Shown here: positions 35,689 through 46,300 of the stretch, piece by piece
Numbering within the stretch: the first letter of the stretch is position 1
How the letters are laid out: each line of letters begins with the position of its first letter
Source of the DNA: Parapedobacter koreensis
GTDB taxonomy: Bacteria > Bacteroidota > Bacteroidia > Sphingobacteriales > Sphingobacteriaceae
NCBI RefSeq assembly: GCF_900109365.1
Contig: NZ_FNZR01000009.1
Location: 1 to 64,000, forward strand
Length of the DNA stretch: 64,000 nt
Direction: 5' to 3'
Made by a program: the position numbers and the translations under genes
The notes under the pieces: model-generated
The model's database searches: none
Told to the model about the DNA's origin: nothing
The model's input: the letters and a program-made list of their open reading frames with translations, nothing else

Positions 35689-38600
35689 ATGTACAAAACC
35701 ATTCAATTAAGCTGCTTGATATTTTTTTTATTTGTCCAAACCAGCGCTCCCGGCCAGTCCCTGAAGCCGCTTATAAAAAACGACGAACTACCCCAGTCCT
35801 TCGTATCGGGATTAGTGCAGGATACTACAGGGTTTATTTGGGTAGCTACCCTTAACGGATTGGCCAGATTCGATGGACACCAGTTTAAGATTTACCAGCA
35901 TCATCATGACGACCCGCGGTCCATCGCATCTAACCTAATCATTTCCCTAAAAGAAGATCGTCACGGCGATATTTGGATAGAGCATGATTCGGGACAGATT
36001 GACCAATTAGCGGCGTCTACCGGAACTATCACGCATTTTCAAGCGATAAATTTTTTGAGAAAAACCGAACCCCGATATATCCGCAAAGCGTGGACCATTG
36101 ATGCCGATCATACTTTTTGGGCCATTACTCCGACTAATGAATTAACCAGCATCCCGGAAAATGGCAAAAAACCAAGCTTTTATCAATTTACTGCAGGCGA
36201 AACCTTAAGCGGGGTTTTTGAGGATTCCAAGAACAATCTCTGGGTTTTAGCGCACAAGGCTATCTATTTATTTGATAGGAAACAGAAAAGATTCCAGCGT
36301 TACGCCATCCCGGGAAAACAATTATATCCTCCAGCGCTGGAAACATTCGGACAGATCGTTGATATTCATCAGCGTTTAAACGGCGAATTAATGTGGGCAG
36401 ATCGGCAGGCACTATGGCTATTTGATACACAGAAGAAGAGGTTCAGAAATATTCCGTTGCCCAAAATATATAAATCAGTCGTTATGTGGATACGAAGCGG
36501 TCCGGACGGCAAAGCGTATTTTGAAACAGGCGGGGACGTGTTTCGATTTGATGATCCCGATCTAATACATATATCAACTCAACAGGAAACGCACCCGCTC
36601 GATGTCACTTCCTTTTTGGTTGATCGCCAGGGCCTTATTTGGGTGGGAACAAATGCGCAGGGAATTTATCGACTCGATGTGTCTGCACCACATTTTGATT
36701 CTTTTCAAGGGGACAGGCAGTTTCCGTCAGAATTGCTGCTGCAACAGTTGAATATATCGTTCTCCAGGGAATTTAACTGGACCGCTCAGGACAAGTCGAC
36801 TTCCAATGCCGGATACCATTTTCGGTCCTTTTATGAACCTAACGGTCGGTTATGGATGGCACTTAAGAAAACGGTCTGCTATTATGATCCGAGGACAAAA
36901 AGATGCATTAAATTGCCGGTGGTCCCCTTCCTGGACGACGCGGCATCATTGCCTTCTACCATCAAGGGGTTAACCATTGATCCGATTGGTTGTATATGGG
37001 TGATCAGCTCTAAGGGACAGCTAATGTTTTTTGACAAGAAAGCCGGCGTATGGCACCCGTTCTGGGATCACGGCCAGCTTAGAAAATTAGTTAATCCCGA
37101 TCTTTTGCCGCAAGATATGTGCTATGACGACGATAAACTCTGGTTAACCACGGAGCATGACGGACTGATAATTATCGACCTTAAAACGGACAAAATCAAA
37201 CAAATAAAAGCGGCCAAAGGCGGGCTTCCTTCAAATCAATTACTTGGATTGTTGCCACAACGCCAAAAAGCTGACCATATCTGGATTGGCACCTATGAGG
37301 GACTGGTTTGCCTCAACAAAAAAAATCTATCCGTGAACGTGTTCTCTTTAGATGAAGGGCTGCCAGACAATAACGTTTATTCTGTACTTGAGGATACACA
37401 GGGTTTTCTTTGGTTGACAACCAATAAAGGGTTATGCAGATTTGACCCGGTAACCCATCGTGTCCGCATATTTAAGACTACGTACGGACTACCGGGAAAC
37501 GAGTATAACAGGTTTCACCATTTCAAATTGCCTGACGGTAGGATTGCTTTTGGGGGGCCATACGGCTGGACGGTATTCGATCCATCAAAGATTACGGACG
37601 ACCGTTATCAACCCCAAGTGGGTCTTACAGATTTACAGATCAATAACAAAACCCACATAGCGGAGCCTTTGAATGACGGTCATCGGTTGGTGTTGCCCTA
37701 TGACCAAAACACACTCAAATTCAGTTTTGCAGGTTTTCAGTATAATCTGCCGGACGAACTGGTGTATCGCTACCGGCTCATTGGCTATGATAAAAACTGG
37801 GTGCCAAGCGGCCATGCCACGTTTGCACATTATACCAGGGTTCCGCCCGGAAAATATGTCTTCCAGGTAAACACTTCGAATACCTCGGGTATGTGGAGCA
37901 AGCATACCAAGTCATTGCTGATCACCATTGAGGAGCCTTGGTGGAATACCTGGTGGGCATACCTGATTTATCTGATTATCGGTTGCGGTGCCATCTGGCA
38001 ATTTATCGCCTACCGTGTCAATAGCAAGGTTTACCGTCGGGAGCTGGCCTTAAAACAACAGGAGACAGCCCAGCTAAAAGAGCTGGATAAAATGAAGGAT
38101 ACATTCTTTTCTAACATCACCCATGAGTTTAGAACTCCATTATCGTTAATATTAGGCCCCGCGGAGAGACTCCGTACCGTAAATCTCAGCCGTGCCGAGC
38201 AGGAAAGTCTGGCGATGGTGATCAAAAAAAACGCTGAACGTTCACTTGAACTGATCAATCAGCTTCTGGATTTTGCCAAGATAGAGTCAGGCACAATAAG
38301 ACCGATACTAAAGACGGGAAGCCCCGCTTTCGTCATACGGGCTTCACTGGATTCTTTTCTGGCAATAGGGCGTGAAAAAGGCATTAAACTCTCCTTTACC
38401 GATTTGACCGAAGGCCAGCTGTACCGCTTTGACAGTGACATGCTGGAAAAGATCGCCTATAATATGATTTCCAACGCCGTGAAATTTACGCCATTTGGGG
38501 GACATGTTGTATTGCACCTGCTCAATGGGGCAACAGGCGTAAAACTGATCGTCCGGGACAACGGAATAGGAATCCCTGCGGAGCAACAGCAATTGATATT

Positions 38601-39627
38601 TAAACGTTTTTATCAATTGGATCCAAACGGAAAGCAAACCTTATCAAAAGGCACCGGTATCGGTCTTGCGCTGGTACAAGAACTTGTTAATATACAGGGC
38701 GGCAAAATTACTGTTGAAAGCAAAACGGACAACGGTAGCTCTGGGACCATATTTTTAATCAGTCTGCCTTACAAAAAAGCCGACAGTCAAGGTGAGGACT
38801 TGGCTCAAGGGGGTTCCGTTAAGCATGGAATACTGATACGAAAAAACGACGCTGATCAACCCAAATGCAATATCCTGTTGGTAGAAGACAATGATGAACT
38901 TGCAAACTACGTCATTGGGCGCCTTTCCCCGATGTTTAACATACAACGAGCAGTGAATGGCCAGGAAGGCCTTGACTTGGCGGTGAAAAACTTCCCTGAT
39001 ATTGTCATCAGTGATATTCTCATGCCGGTAATGGACGGCTATGATTTTTGCAAAAAGATGAAGGAAGATATACGAACGAGTCATATACCCATCATCCTAT
39101 TAACCGCAAAAAATTCACAGGAAGATCGTATGGAGGGTTTAGCGAGTGGGGCCGATGCTTACCTCATCAAGCCATTTTATGAGACTGAATTACTGTTAAA
39201 AATACAAAATCTGTTACAACGGCAGGCAAAGCTAAAAGAACATCTTCGAAAGCAACTGACCTCACCGGCATCGGTCATACAACTGGAAAACCCGGAGGAT
39301 AATGACGCGTTTATCTCCAAGCTACATGGATTTATAGAAGATAATTTAGATGACTCATTGTTTAATGTTGAGGAATTGGTCGTTCTGACCGGAATAAGCA
39401 GAACGAGTCTTCACCGGAAAGTGAAAGCCCTGTCAGGACTTACAACCAGCGAATTTATCCGCAATTATAAGTTAAAAAGAGCGACTGTATTTCTTTTAGA
39501 AGGCTTATCCAGTACGGTAGCAGCTAATAAAACCGGATTCAGCAGCCCGGCCTATTTTACCAAATGTTTTCGGGAACTGTATGGCATGACTCCTAGTGAA
39601 TTTATCAGACAAAGTACCAAGATTTAA
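35689..39627 (+). CDS. Hybrid two-component system (propeller, kinase, receiver, AraC HTH)
   Basis: About 1312 residues from ATG 35689 (MYKTIQLSCLIFFLFVQTS, signal peptide); the longer frame from 35611 is less likely. A periplasmic propeller sensor (GFIWVATLNGLARFDGHQFK, LIWVGTNAQGIYRLD) and a Y_Y_Y domain (YRYRLIGYDKNWVPSGHATF) precede one membrane helix. The HisKA box has His812 (SNITHEFRTPL). HATPase, then a receiver with Asp1109 (IVISDILMPVMDGYDF), and a C-terminal AraC-type helix-turn-helix (GFSSPAYFTKCFRELYGMTPSEF) follow. It is of the type that senses glycan fragments, yet no SusC/SusD pair is adjacent. A LytTR regulator gene follows after 53 bases. Confidence 0.95.
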   Translation: MYKTIQLSCLIFFLFVQTSAPGQSLKPLIKNDELPQSFVSGLVQDTTGFIWVATLNGLARFDGHQFKIYQHHHDDPRSIASNLIISLKEDRHGDIWIEHDSGQIDQLAASTGTITHFQAINFLRKTEPRYIRKAWTIDADHTFWAITPTNELTSIPENGKKPSFYQFTAGETLSGVFEDSKNNLWVLAHKAIYLFDRKQKRFQRYAIPGKQLYPPALETFGQIVDIHQRLNGELMWADRQALWLFDTQKKRFRNIPLPKIYKSVVMWIRSGPDGKAYFETGGDVFRFDDPDLIHISTQQETHPLDVTSFLVDRQGLIWVGTNAQGIYRLDVSAPHFDSFQGDRQFPSELLLQQLNISFSREFNWTAQDKSTSNAGYHFRSFYEPNGRLWMALKKTVCYYDPRTKRCIKLPVVPFLDDAASLPSTIKGLTIDPIGCIWVISSKGQLMFFDKKAGVWHPFWDHGQLRKLVNPDLLPQDMCYDDDKLWLTTEHDGLIIIDLKTDKIKQIKAAKGGLPSNQLLGLLPQRQKADHIWIGTYEGLVCLNKKNLSVNVFSLDEGLPDNNVYSVLEDTQGFLWLTTNKGLCRFDPVTHRVRIFKTTYGLPGNEYNRFHHFKLPDGRIAFGGPYGWTVFDPSKITDDRYQPQVGLTDLQINNKTHIAEPLNDGHRLVLPYDQNTLKFSFAGFQYNLPDELVYRYRLIGYDKNWVPSGHATFAHYTRVPPGKYVFQVNTSNTSGMWSKHTKSLLITIEEPWWNTWWAYLIYLIIGCGAIWQFIAYRVNSKVYRRELALKQQETAQLKELDKMKDTFFSNITHEFRTPLSLILGPAERLRTVNLSRAEQESLAMVIKKNAERSLELINQLLDFAKIESGTIRPILKTGSPAFVIRASLDSFLAIGREKGIKLSFTDLTEGQLYRFDSDMLEKIAYNMISNAVKFTPFGGHVVLHLLNGATGVKLIVRDNGIGIPAEQQQLIFKRFYQLDPNGKQTLSKGTGIGLALVQELVNIQGGKITVESKTDNGSSGTIFLISLPYKKADSQGEDLAQGGSVKHGILIRKNDADQPKCNILLVEDNDELANYVIGRLSPMFNIQRAVNGQEGLDLAVKNFPDIVISDILMPVMDGYDFCKKMKEDIRTSHIPIILLTAKNSQEDRMEGLASGADAYLIKPFYETELLLKIQNLLQRQAKLKEHLRKQLTSPASVIQLENPEDNDAFISKLHGFIEDNLDDSLFNVEELVVLTGISRTSLHRKVKALSGLTTSEFIRNYKLKRATVFLLEGLSSTVAANKTGFSSPAYFTKCFRELYGMTPSEFIRQSTKI

Positions 39628-39680
39628 GGCTGAGGAGGCATTTAATCTATGCTATAACTTTTTTACAATTAATCCCCGCT

Positions 39681-40430
39681 ATGATCCAGACAATTATCAT
39701 TGACGACGATCCGCACTGCGTCTCAGCCTTATTACACGACTTGGCCCGGTTATGTCCACAGATCCGTGTGGTCGCCACGTGCCAGTCGGGTAAGAAAGGT
39801 ATCGCCGCAATCCGGAAACACAATCCCGAGCTCGTTTTTCTAGATATCGAAATGCTGGCGATGGATGGTTTTGATATGCTGGAGACCCTAGGAGAAGGCC
39901 GTGGGTTTCAAGTTGTGTTCACAAGTGCTTATGATGAATTTACCTTGAAAGCCATCCGCATTAATGCAGTGGACTACCTACTGAAACCCATTGGCGAAGC
40001 GGAGTTGACACAGGCTGTAGGTCGGGTTGAGCGGCATTTAAAAACCACTATGCATACAGATGAGCATATTAGCAATCTACTCCGCCAGATCCAGCGCGAC
40101 GACGAACAGCACATCGCATTGCCCAATCGGAACGGTTACGAATTTATTAGTGTCCATGATATCATTTATTGTCAGGCAGACCGCTCGTATACACTTTTTA
40201 AATTGACCGATGACCGTAAAATATTGGTTTCCAAGGCATTAGGAGAAGTCGAGGAGTTACTGCCTGAACGGTTTTTTGTAAGGATACACCACTCGACGGT
40301 AGTGAATATCAAGAAAATCGTTCACTTAAGGAAACTAAAAACGAGTGTGATAGCACTAACCAATGGCGAATATTTGAATGTATCACGAGCCAGACGGCAC
40401 GAATTGTTGCTACGGATGGGGGTAAAGTAA
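39681..40430 (+). CDS. LytTR-family response regulator
   Basis: A 249-residue protein. The N-terminal receiver has the acidic patch DDD8-10 and phospho-acceptor Asp55 in LVFLDIEMLAMDGFD. Where most receivers have Pro after the DIxM motif, this one has Leu (residue 59). The C-terminal LytTR DNA-binding domain (IYCQADRSYTLFKLTDDRKI and FVRIHHSTVVNIKKIVHL) spans about 150-249. No partner LytS-type kinase is adjacent; it may be phosphorylated by a distant kinase. The beta-helix gene follows after 19 bases, so it is a likely operon partner or target. Confidence 0.92.
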   Translation: MIQTIIIDDDPHCVSALLHDLARLCPQIRVVATCQSGKKGIAAIRKHNPELVFLDIEMLAMDGFDMLETLGEGRGFQVVFTSAYDEFTLKAIRINAVDYLLKPIGEAELTQAVGRVERHLKTTMHTDEHISNLLRQIQRDDEQHIALPNRNGYEFISVHDIIYCQADRSYTLFKLTDDRKILVSKALGEVEELLPERFFVRIHHSTVVNIKKIVHLRKLKTSVIALTNGEYLNVSRARRHELLLRMGVK

Positions 40431-40449
40431 CGGAAGAGGAATACACTTT

Positions 40450-41769
40450 ATGACGAAAGGCAGGCCTATTAAGAGACATCTGAACACCGCAAGACGGTGG
40501 ACGCATCTAAAACTGCTGAAAAAGCTGGCTTTCGTATTTCTTTTCTTGATTAGCTCATCGGTTGGAATTGGGCAAACGGACAAGACCTTTGTTTACGTTC
40601 TGTCCCCAAATTCGGCTAACATTATCCATGTGAATCATGCTATCTCAGGTGGCAATGGCTCAGGCGATTCATGGACCAACGCCATCTCTGAACTGGCCAA
40701 TGCTTTGCGGTGGGCACGCGAGCAATGGGGAAAAGATGGGACTTGCGCCTCTTGGGATGAAGCAAATCCACTGCAAATATGGGTGGCGGCGGGTATTTAT
40801 AAACCGTTGTACCATGCTGGAGATGATCGATATATGGTTGATGGAGGGCGTGACAATGCCTTTGTTTTGGTGCCACACGTAAAGCTTTACGGTGGTTTTC
40901 CTGCTGACGCTACCAATGACACGGGCATGGACGACCGCGATTGGGAAGCTAATAGGACGATCTTAAGTGGTGATTTCAATGACGATGACCTATTTGACGA
41001 GGCGGTTGGCTGGATGATGAGCGGTAATGAAGAGAATGCTTACCACATAGTGGTCTCGGCCGGGAACGTTGGTACGGCCGGGTTGGATGGTTTTACGGTG
41101 ACGGGAGGCAATGCGGATGGAAATGGAATACACAGCCTTCAGGTGAACGGGTTGGATATAAGTAGGATGCGGGGTGGCGGAATAGTTAACCACTATACTT
41201 CTCCTATATTGACCAACCTGGTCATCAACGGCAACAGTACGGTGGGTGGTGGCGGTGGGATGGACAACCGCTGCGCTTCGCCAGTGCTTACAAACGTGAC
41301 AATTAGCGACAACTTGGCAAACTACGGTGGCGGAATGGCGAATTCGTTTTGCGCCGCACCGACATTAGTTAATATGACTATCAAAGGCAACGCCGTGCCG
41401 AATGATGGCGGGGGTGTCTACAATGCTGATCGTGCTTCCCCGGTGCTGACCGGAGTAACCATTACCGGCAATTTGGCGAATGGCAACGGCGGCGGGATGA
41501 GCAACCATGCTGATGCAAGCCCGGTATTGAATGATGTGATTATCCGCTGCAACGTGGCCGCGAATGGCGGTGGATTGTTTAATGCTGGCAACGTTTCACT
41601 CACGTTGACCAATGTAGTTATCAGGGACAACTCGGCGGGCGATGGTGGTGGAATATATGTCGCTAGCCATAATGTGTCCATGATGCTGACTGATGTGGTC
41701 GTCGGAGGTAATTCGGCATTAGACGGTAGCAGTGATATAAGTATTATCGAAAACCGGAAAAAAGATTAA
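40450..41769 (+). CDS. Right-handed beta-helix protein, truncated relative of the adhesin
   Basis: 439 residues. A long basic n-region then LKLLKKLAFVFLFLISSSVG forms a signal sequence. The body is a beta-helix of repeated TNVTISDNLANYGGGMAN-like coils (DGGG, GGGM). It resembles the adhesin's second beta-helix region: both share WxNAIxELAxALxWA, LQIWVA.G.YKPLY, a YGGF element and LDGFTVTGGNA. Unlike the adhesin it ends abruptly at SDISIIENRKKD with no T9SS sorting domain. It follows LytTR by 19 bases. It could be periplasmic, released, or a decayed fragment. Confidence 0.75.
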   Translation: MTKGRPIKRHLNTARRWTHLKLLKKLAFVFLFLISSSVGIGQTDKTFVYVLSPNSANIIHVNHAISGGNGSGDSWTNAISELANALRWAREQWGKDGTCASWDEANPLQIWVAAGIYKPLYHAGDDRYMVDGGRDNAFVLVPHVKLYGGFPADATNDTGMDDRDWEANRTILSGDFNDDDLFDEAVGWMMSGNEENAYHIVVSAGNVGTAGLDGFTVTGGNADGNGIHSLQVNGLDISRMRGGGIVNHYTSPILTNLVINGNSTVGGGGGMDNRCASPVLTNVTISDNLANYGGGMANSFCAAPTLVNMTIKGNAVPNDGGGVYNADRASPVLTGVTITGNLANGNGGGMSNHADASPVLNDVIIRCNVAANGGGLFNAGNVSLTLTNVVIRDNSAGDGGGIYVASHNVSMMLTDVVVGGNSALDGSSDISIIENRKKD

Positions 41770-41862
41770 ATAGAGGGAAACTATTCGCCGAGCCTGCCGA
41801 CAGCACCTTGGCTGTGTGAGCTATCAGGAAGCGGTAGATACCTGATGGTGTTGGCCTTGCGC

Positions 41863-43179
41863 TCAACCCGCTTCATCAAGACTTCTGCCCTTCGTCTCCG
41901 GCACGAAACGCCAGAGGAATACAAAATACACAGCACAGATGCAGGCAAAGAGCAAGAATGTCTGCGCAGTGGAAAATCGATCCACAATGACGGGGAATGC
42001 ATACGTCAATGCGAAGCAGGCTACCCAAAGCATCGTAGAGGATACAGCCACGGCCAGCTCACGCACTTTTGCCGGGAATATTTCCGAAATCAGTACCCAG
42101 GTGACCGGAGCTAATGTAGCAGCGTAGGTAGCAATAAATGCCAATACACTGGCACTAAGCAGGTACCCCGAAAACAGTTCCTGATAAAAACAATAAGCGA
42201 TGAGCGCAAGGAAAAAGGCCATCAGCCCGGCTCCGGAAAGCATCAGCCGTTTACGGCCAACGCGATCGACCAGTTGCATAGCCAGCAGCGTGAAGAGCAA
42301 ATTGACCGAGCCAATGAGCAACTGCTGGAAAAGCTGATCGCTGATGCTCATCCCCGCTTTCTCAAAAATAATGGGTGCATAAAACAAGACGGCATTAGCC
42401 CCCGATATCTGCTGAAATATGGCAATGGTAACACCAATGACCAACAAGGGTAATACGCCTTTTGCAAAAAGCACCTGAATGGGTGCGCTTTTCACGGGGT
42501 TGCTGGCCTGCTGGCTAATCAACATCATTTCACGATCCACCTCACCAGGGGGCAATAGTCGCTCCAACACCTTCCGGCCACGCGCCGCATGCCCTTTCCT
42601 GATCAGCCACCGTGGACTTTCCGGAATGAAGAATACGCCTAAAAAGAACAAGGTAGCGGGTACCGCCCCACTTCCAAACATCCAGCGCCAATTGCCCTCA
42701 AGCGGCGCAAGCAAGTAATTGGACGTATAGGCCAGGAGAATACCGATGACGATAGCCAGCTGATTGATGGAGACCATCCGGCCACGGACGGCGGCTGGGC
42801 TAACCTCAGCGATATACAAAGGTGACAGTACCGAAGCACCGCCTACGCCAATGCCGGCCAGGATACGCCATACGATGAGGGATTGGGAAGTCGCCGCCAG
42901 CCCCATCATGATGGAAGAAACCGCAAATACCACGGCAGCAAATATCAGCGGCCGTTTGCGGCCCAGCCGCTTGGTCAACCAGCCGGTAATCAACGCGCCA
43001 ATCATGCACCCTACATACAGGCTACTGGCTATCCAACCCAAAGCCGCCGCATCCAACTGGAAATGCGGCTGGATAAACGGTATGGTTCCGGAGAATATGG
43101 CAATGTCAAATCCGAACAACAGGCCACCTAATGCGGCGACCAAACTGATGAGCCATGCTTGGCGGTATGTTGTATTCAT
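41863..43179 (-). CDS. MFS sugar porter (sugar/H+ symporter family)
   Basis: A 438-residue protein with twelve transmembrane helices. Sugar-porter signatures are visible: GGLLFGFDIAIFSG in helix 1, RLGRKRPL after helix 2, PESPRWLIRKG before the central loop, QQISGANAVLFYAP in helix 7 and the C-terminal VPETKGRSLDE. It would import a monosaccharide, such as galactose, xylose, arabinose or a deoxysugar, across the inner membrane. It diverges from the DUF5107 gene with 218 bases between, and belongs to PUL 2. Confidence 0.94.
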   Translation of the reverse strand: MNTTYRQAWLISLVAALGGLLFGFDIAIFSGTIPFIQPHFQLDAAALGWIASSLYVGCMIGALITGWLTKRLGRKRPLIFAAVVFAVSSIMMGLAATSQSLIVWRILAGIGVGGASVLSPLYIAEVSPAAVRGRMVSINQLAIVIGILLAYTSNYLLAPLEGNWRWMFGSGAVPATLFFLGVFFIPESPRWLIRKGHAARGRKVLERLLPPGEVDREMMLISQQASNPVKSAPIQVLFAKGVLPLLVIGVTIAIFQQISGANAVLFYAPIIFEKAGMSISDQLFQQLLIGSVNLLFTLLAMQLVDRVGRKRLMLSGAGLMAFFLALIAYCFYQELFSGYLLSASVLAFIATYAATLAPVTWVLISEIFPAKVRELAVAVSSTMLWVACFALTYAFPVIVDRFSTAQTFLLFACICAVYFVFLWRFVPETKGRSLDEAG

Positions 43180-43306
43180 GCTTGGAAGGGTCTATCTTTT
43201 GGATGGGGCTAAAATAAAGAAATCGGCTACACGCCGAAATGGAAAATACCTTACAAACAATGGACTTTCTTATCATCGGTTTTTGCGCATAAGGCTGAAA
43301 GAAAAT

Positions 43307-43328
43307 AATCCAGCTTTAATCCAGCTTT
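43307..43328. repeat. Tandem 11-bp direct repeat upstream of the DUF5107 promoter
   Basis: AATCCAGCTTT occurs twice head to tail (43307-43317 and 43318-43328), with a partial third ATCCA next. The copies end seven bases before the -33 element, an activator-like position. Confidence 0.6.
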
Positions 43329-43334
43329 ATCCAT

Positions 43335-43363
43335 TTTGGGTGATAGGATAACCCCTAAATTTG
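43335..43363 (+). promoter_or_regulatory. Promoter of the DUF5107-TPR gene
   Basis: TTTG (43335-43338) and TAAATTTG (43356-43363) match the -33 and -7 elements with 17 bases between. The ATG is 35 bases downstream. Confidence 0.7.
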
Positions 43364-43397
43364 CGTTGAATCTTCATATAACTACACTTATAAACTT

Positions 43398-46300
43398 ATG
43401 AATACCGGCGTAACGATTTGGACCGAAAGCATTAGTCTCCCCACATATCCCTCAGGCAAGCCCGAAAAGAATCCGATGTTTCTGGAAAAACGGGTATACC
43501 AAGGCAGTAGTGGCGTGGTGTATCCTTATCCGGTCATCGAGAAAATCGAGGATGAAAAAGTGGATCAACAATACCAGGCACTTTTTTTGGAAAACGACTA
43601 TGTGAAAATCATGATCCTGCCCGAATTGGGGGGGCGTGTGCAGATGGCTTATGATAAAATCCGCCAACGCCACTTTATCTATTACAACCAGGTGGTCAAG
43701 CCGGCATTAGTGGGCCTCACGGGCCCCTGGATATCGGGCGGCATCGAATTCAATTGGCCTCAGCACCATCGGCCCAGCACGTTTTTGCCGGTAGATTACA
43801 CCATACAGGAACATGCAAACGGAGCCAAAACCATATGGGTCAATGAGGTGGAAATCATGTTTCGTACCAAGGGAATGGCGGGTTTTACATTATATCCTGA
43901 TAAAGCCTACCTGGAGATCGAAGCACGGCTTAGCAACCGCACGCCTTTCCCGCAGACGTTCTTATGGTGGGCCAACCCGGCGGTGAAGGTGAATGATCAT
44001 TACCAATCGATCTTCCCGCCGGATGTACATGCGGTATTTGATCATGGCAAGCGGGATGTTTCCAGCTTCCCGATAGCCACGGGCACGTATTACAAAATGG
44101 ACTATTCCCCCGGCACGGATATATCGAAATATAAAAACATCCCCGTGCCTACTTCATTCATGGCCGTAGGCTCCAAATATGATTTCATGGGGGGGTATGA
44201 ACACGACGTTAAAGCAGGTGTATTGCACGTGGCCAACCACCACACCGTGCCGGGCAAAAAACAATGGACCTGGGGCAATGCGGACTTCGGCCAAGCTTGG
44301 GATCGCAATCTCACGGACGCGGACGGGCCCTATATCGAGCTGATGACCGGGGCTTATACCGATAACCAGCCTGACTTCTCTTGGCTACAACCCAATGAAG
44401 CGAAAAATTTCGTGCAGTACTTTATGCCTTATGCCGAAATCGGCATGGTCAAAAATGCCTCGAAAGACTTTGCCTTGAACCTGGAAATGCAAGACGGAAA
44501 ACTCGTCATTGGTATATACGCCACAGGTACGTTTCCCGAGGCACACATATGCTTAACGAAAAAGGGATCGACCTATTGGAGCGAAACGACAACCTTATCG
44601 CCCGCGAACGCCTATGTCAAGCAAATCGACACCGTCCCCTCCGACGTGCCCGAATGGGACCAGTATGCGCTGGAAGTGTATGATGAGGAAGGAAATTTAT
44701 TGCTGGCTTATCAGCCGGAAAAACACGAAGAAAAAGAACTGCCCGATCCGGCGACTCCGGCACCACCTCCCACCGAGGTGGGTACCACCGAAGAGCTTTA
44801 CCTCCATGGCCTGCACCTGGAGCAATACCGCCATGCAACCTTCGATCCGCTTGCCTACTACCAAGAGGCACTAAGGCGTGATAGTGGGGATCTGCGCAAC
44901 AACAACGCCATCGGATTGTGGTTGCTGCGGCGGGGTGCGTTTGATGAGGCAGAAGCGCATTTCAGAACAGCGCTTGCCCGGCTCACGATGCGCAACACCA
45001 ACCCGTATGATGGCGAAGTGCTGTACAACCTGGCCTACACGCGCTTTTATAACGAGGCGTGGGCAGAAGCCTACGACCTGTTTTATAAAGCCGCATGGAA
45101 CGCCGCATGGAAAGACAGTGCCTACCTCATGCTGGGCCGTATCGATCTGCACTTGCAACGCTATGAATGGGCACTCCGGCACATTGCCGAATCCCTCGTG
45201 CGCAATGCGCATAGCAGCCAGGCCCTCCACCTCAGGCTTGTGGCGCTCCGAAAGTTACAGCGCTACGACGAGGCCTTGGCGCTAGCGGCCGCGGCATTGG
45301 ATCTCGATCCGTTTAACTACGGGGTCTATGTGGAGTGCTACCTTCTGCATGAGACTTGCGGCAGCGTGGAGTCGGCCACACAGGCGAAACATACGGCCAT
45401 CGGGCTTATGCAGGATAGAACAGCCACCTATATTGAATATGCGCTTGACTATGACTGCGCGGGATGCTATGAAGAAGCGCTATTGTTTTTGGATTGGGCA
45501 GCCGAGGACGACAGGCAAGCCCAGCATCCCCTACTCCACTACCACTTGGGATATTTACATACCAAAGTCGGCAATGCCGAGAAGGCAACCGCTGCATACC
45601 AACGTGCTGCCGCCTGCCCGCCGGACTTTTGCTTCCCCAACCGCGTGGAGGATATGCTGGCACTGGAAGCCGCCTTGCAAGACCAGCCGCAGGATGCCAA
45701 GGCTTACCACTACCTGGGAAACTATTGGTATGGTAAGCGCATGCATGATAAAGGTATCCGTGCATGGGAGCAGTCCACCGCACGGGATCCGCACTACCCC
45801 ACGGCGAAACGCAACCTCGCCCTGGCTTATTATAACAAGAAACAGGACTACCAGGAAGCCAAGCGGCTATTGGAAGAGGCCTTCAACCTGGATACCACAG
45901 ATGCCCGGATATTGATGGAACTCGACCAGCTGTACAAATTGCAGCAAATAAGCCCGCAAGAGCGGCTTGCTAAACTGGATCAACTCCCCGCATTGGTGGC
46001 CGAGCGTGACGACCTGTATTTGGAGCGCATCACCCTGTTAAACTGGCTGGGAAGGTACCAGGAGGCTTTCCAACTGCTCACCGCCCGCAATTTCCATCCG
46101 TGGGAAGGTGGCGAAGGCAAGGTCACGGGGCAATACCTGATTGCCGGAACTGCACTGGCTAAGCAAGCGCTACTGGACAACCAACCAATGGAAGCGCTCC
46201 AGCAGCTCCAGTCGCTGCAACATTATCCGCACAACCTGGGTGAAGGAAAACTGCCCAACGCTCCTGAAAACGACCTGCATTACCTGATGGCGACTGCTTT

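Noticed and set aside
35689-41769. Hybrid two-component gene and neighbours as a third PUL
   Set aside because: There is no SusC, SusD or glycoside hydrolase between 26 and 41.8 kb. The beta-helix proteins alone do not prove polysaccharide lyase activity.
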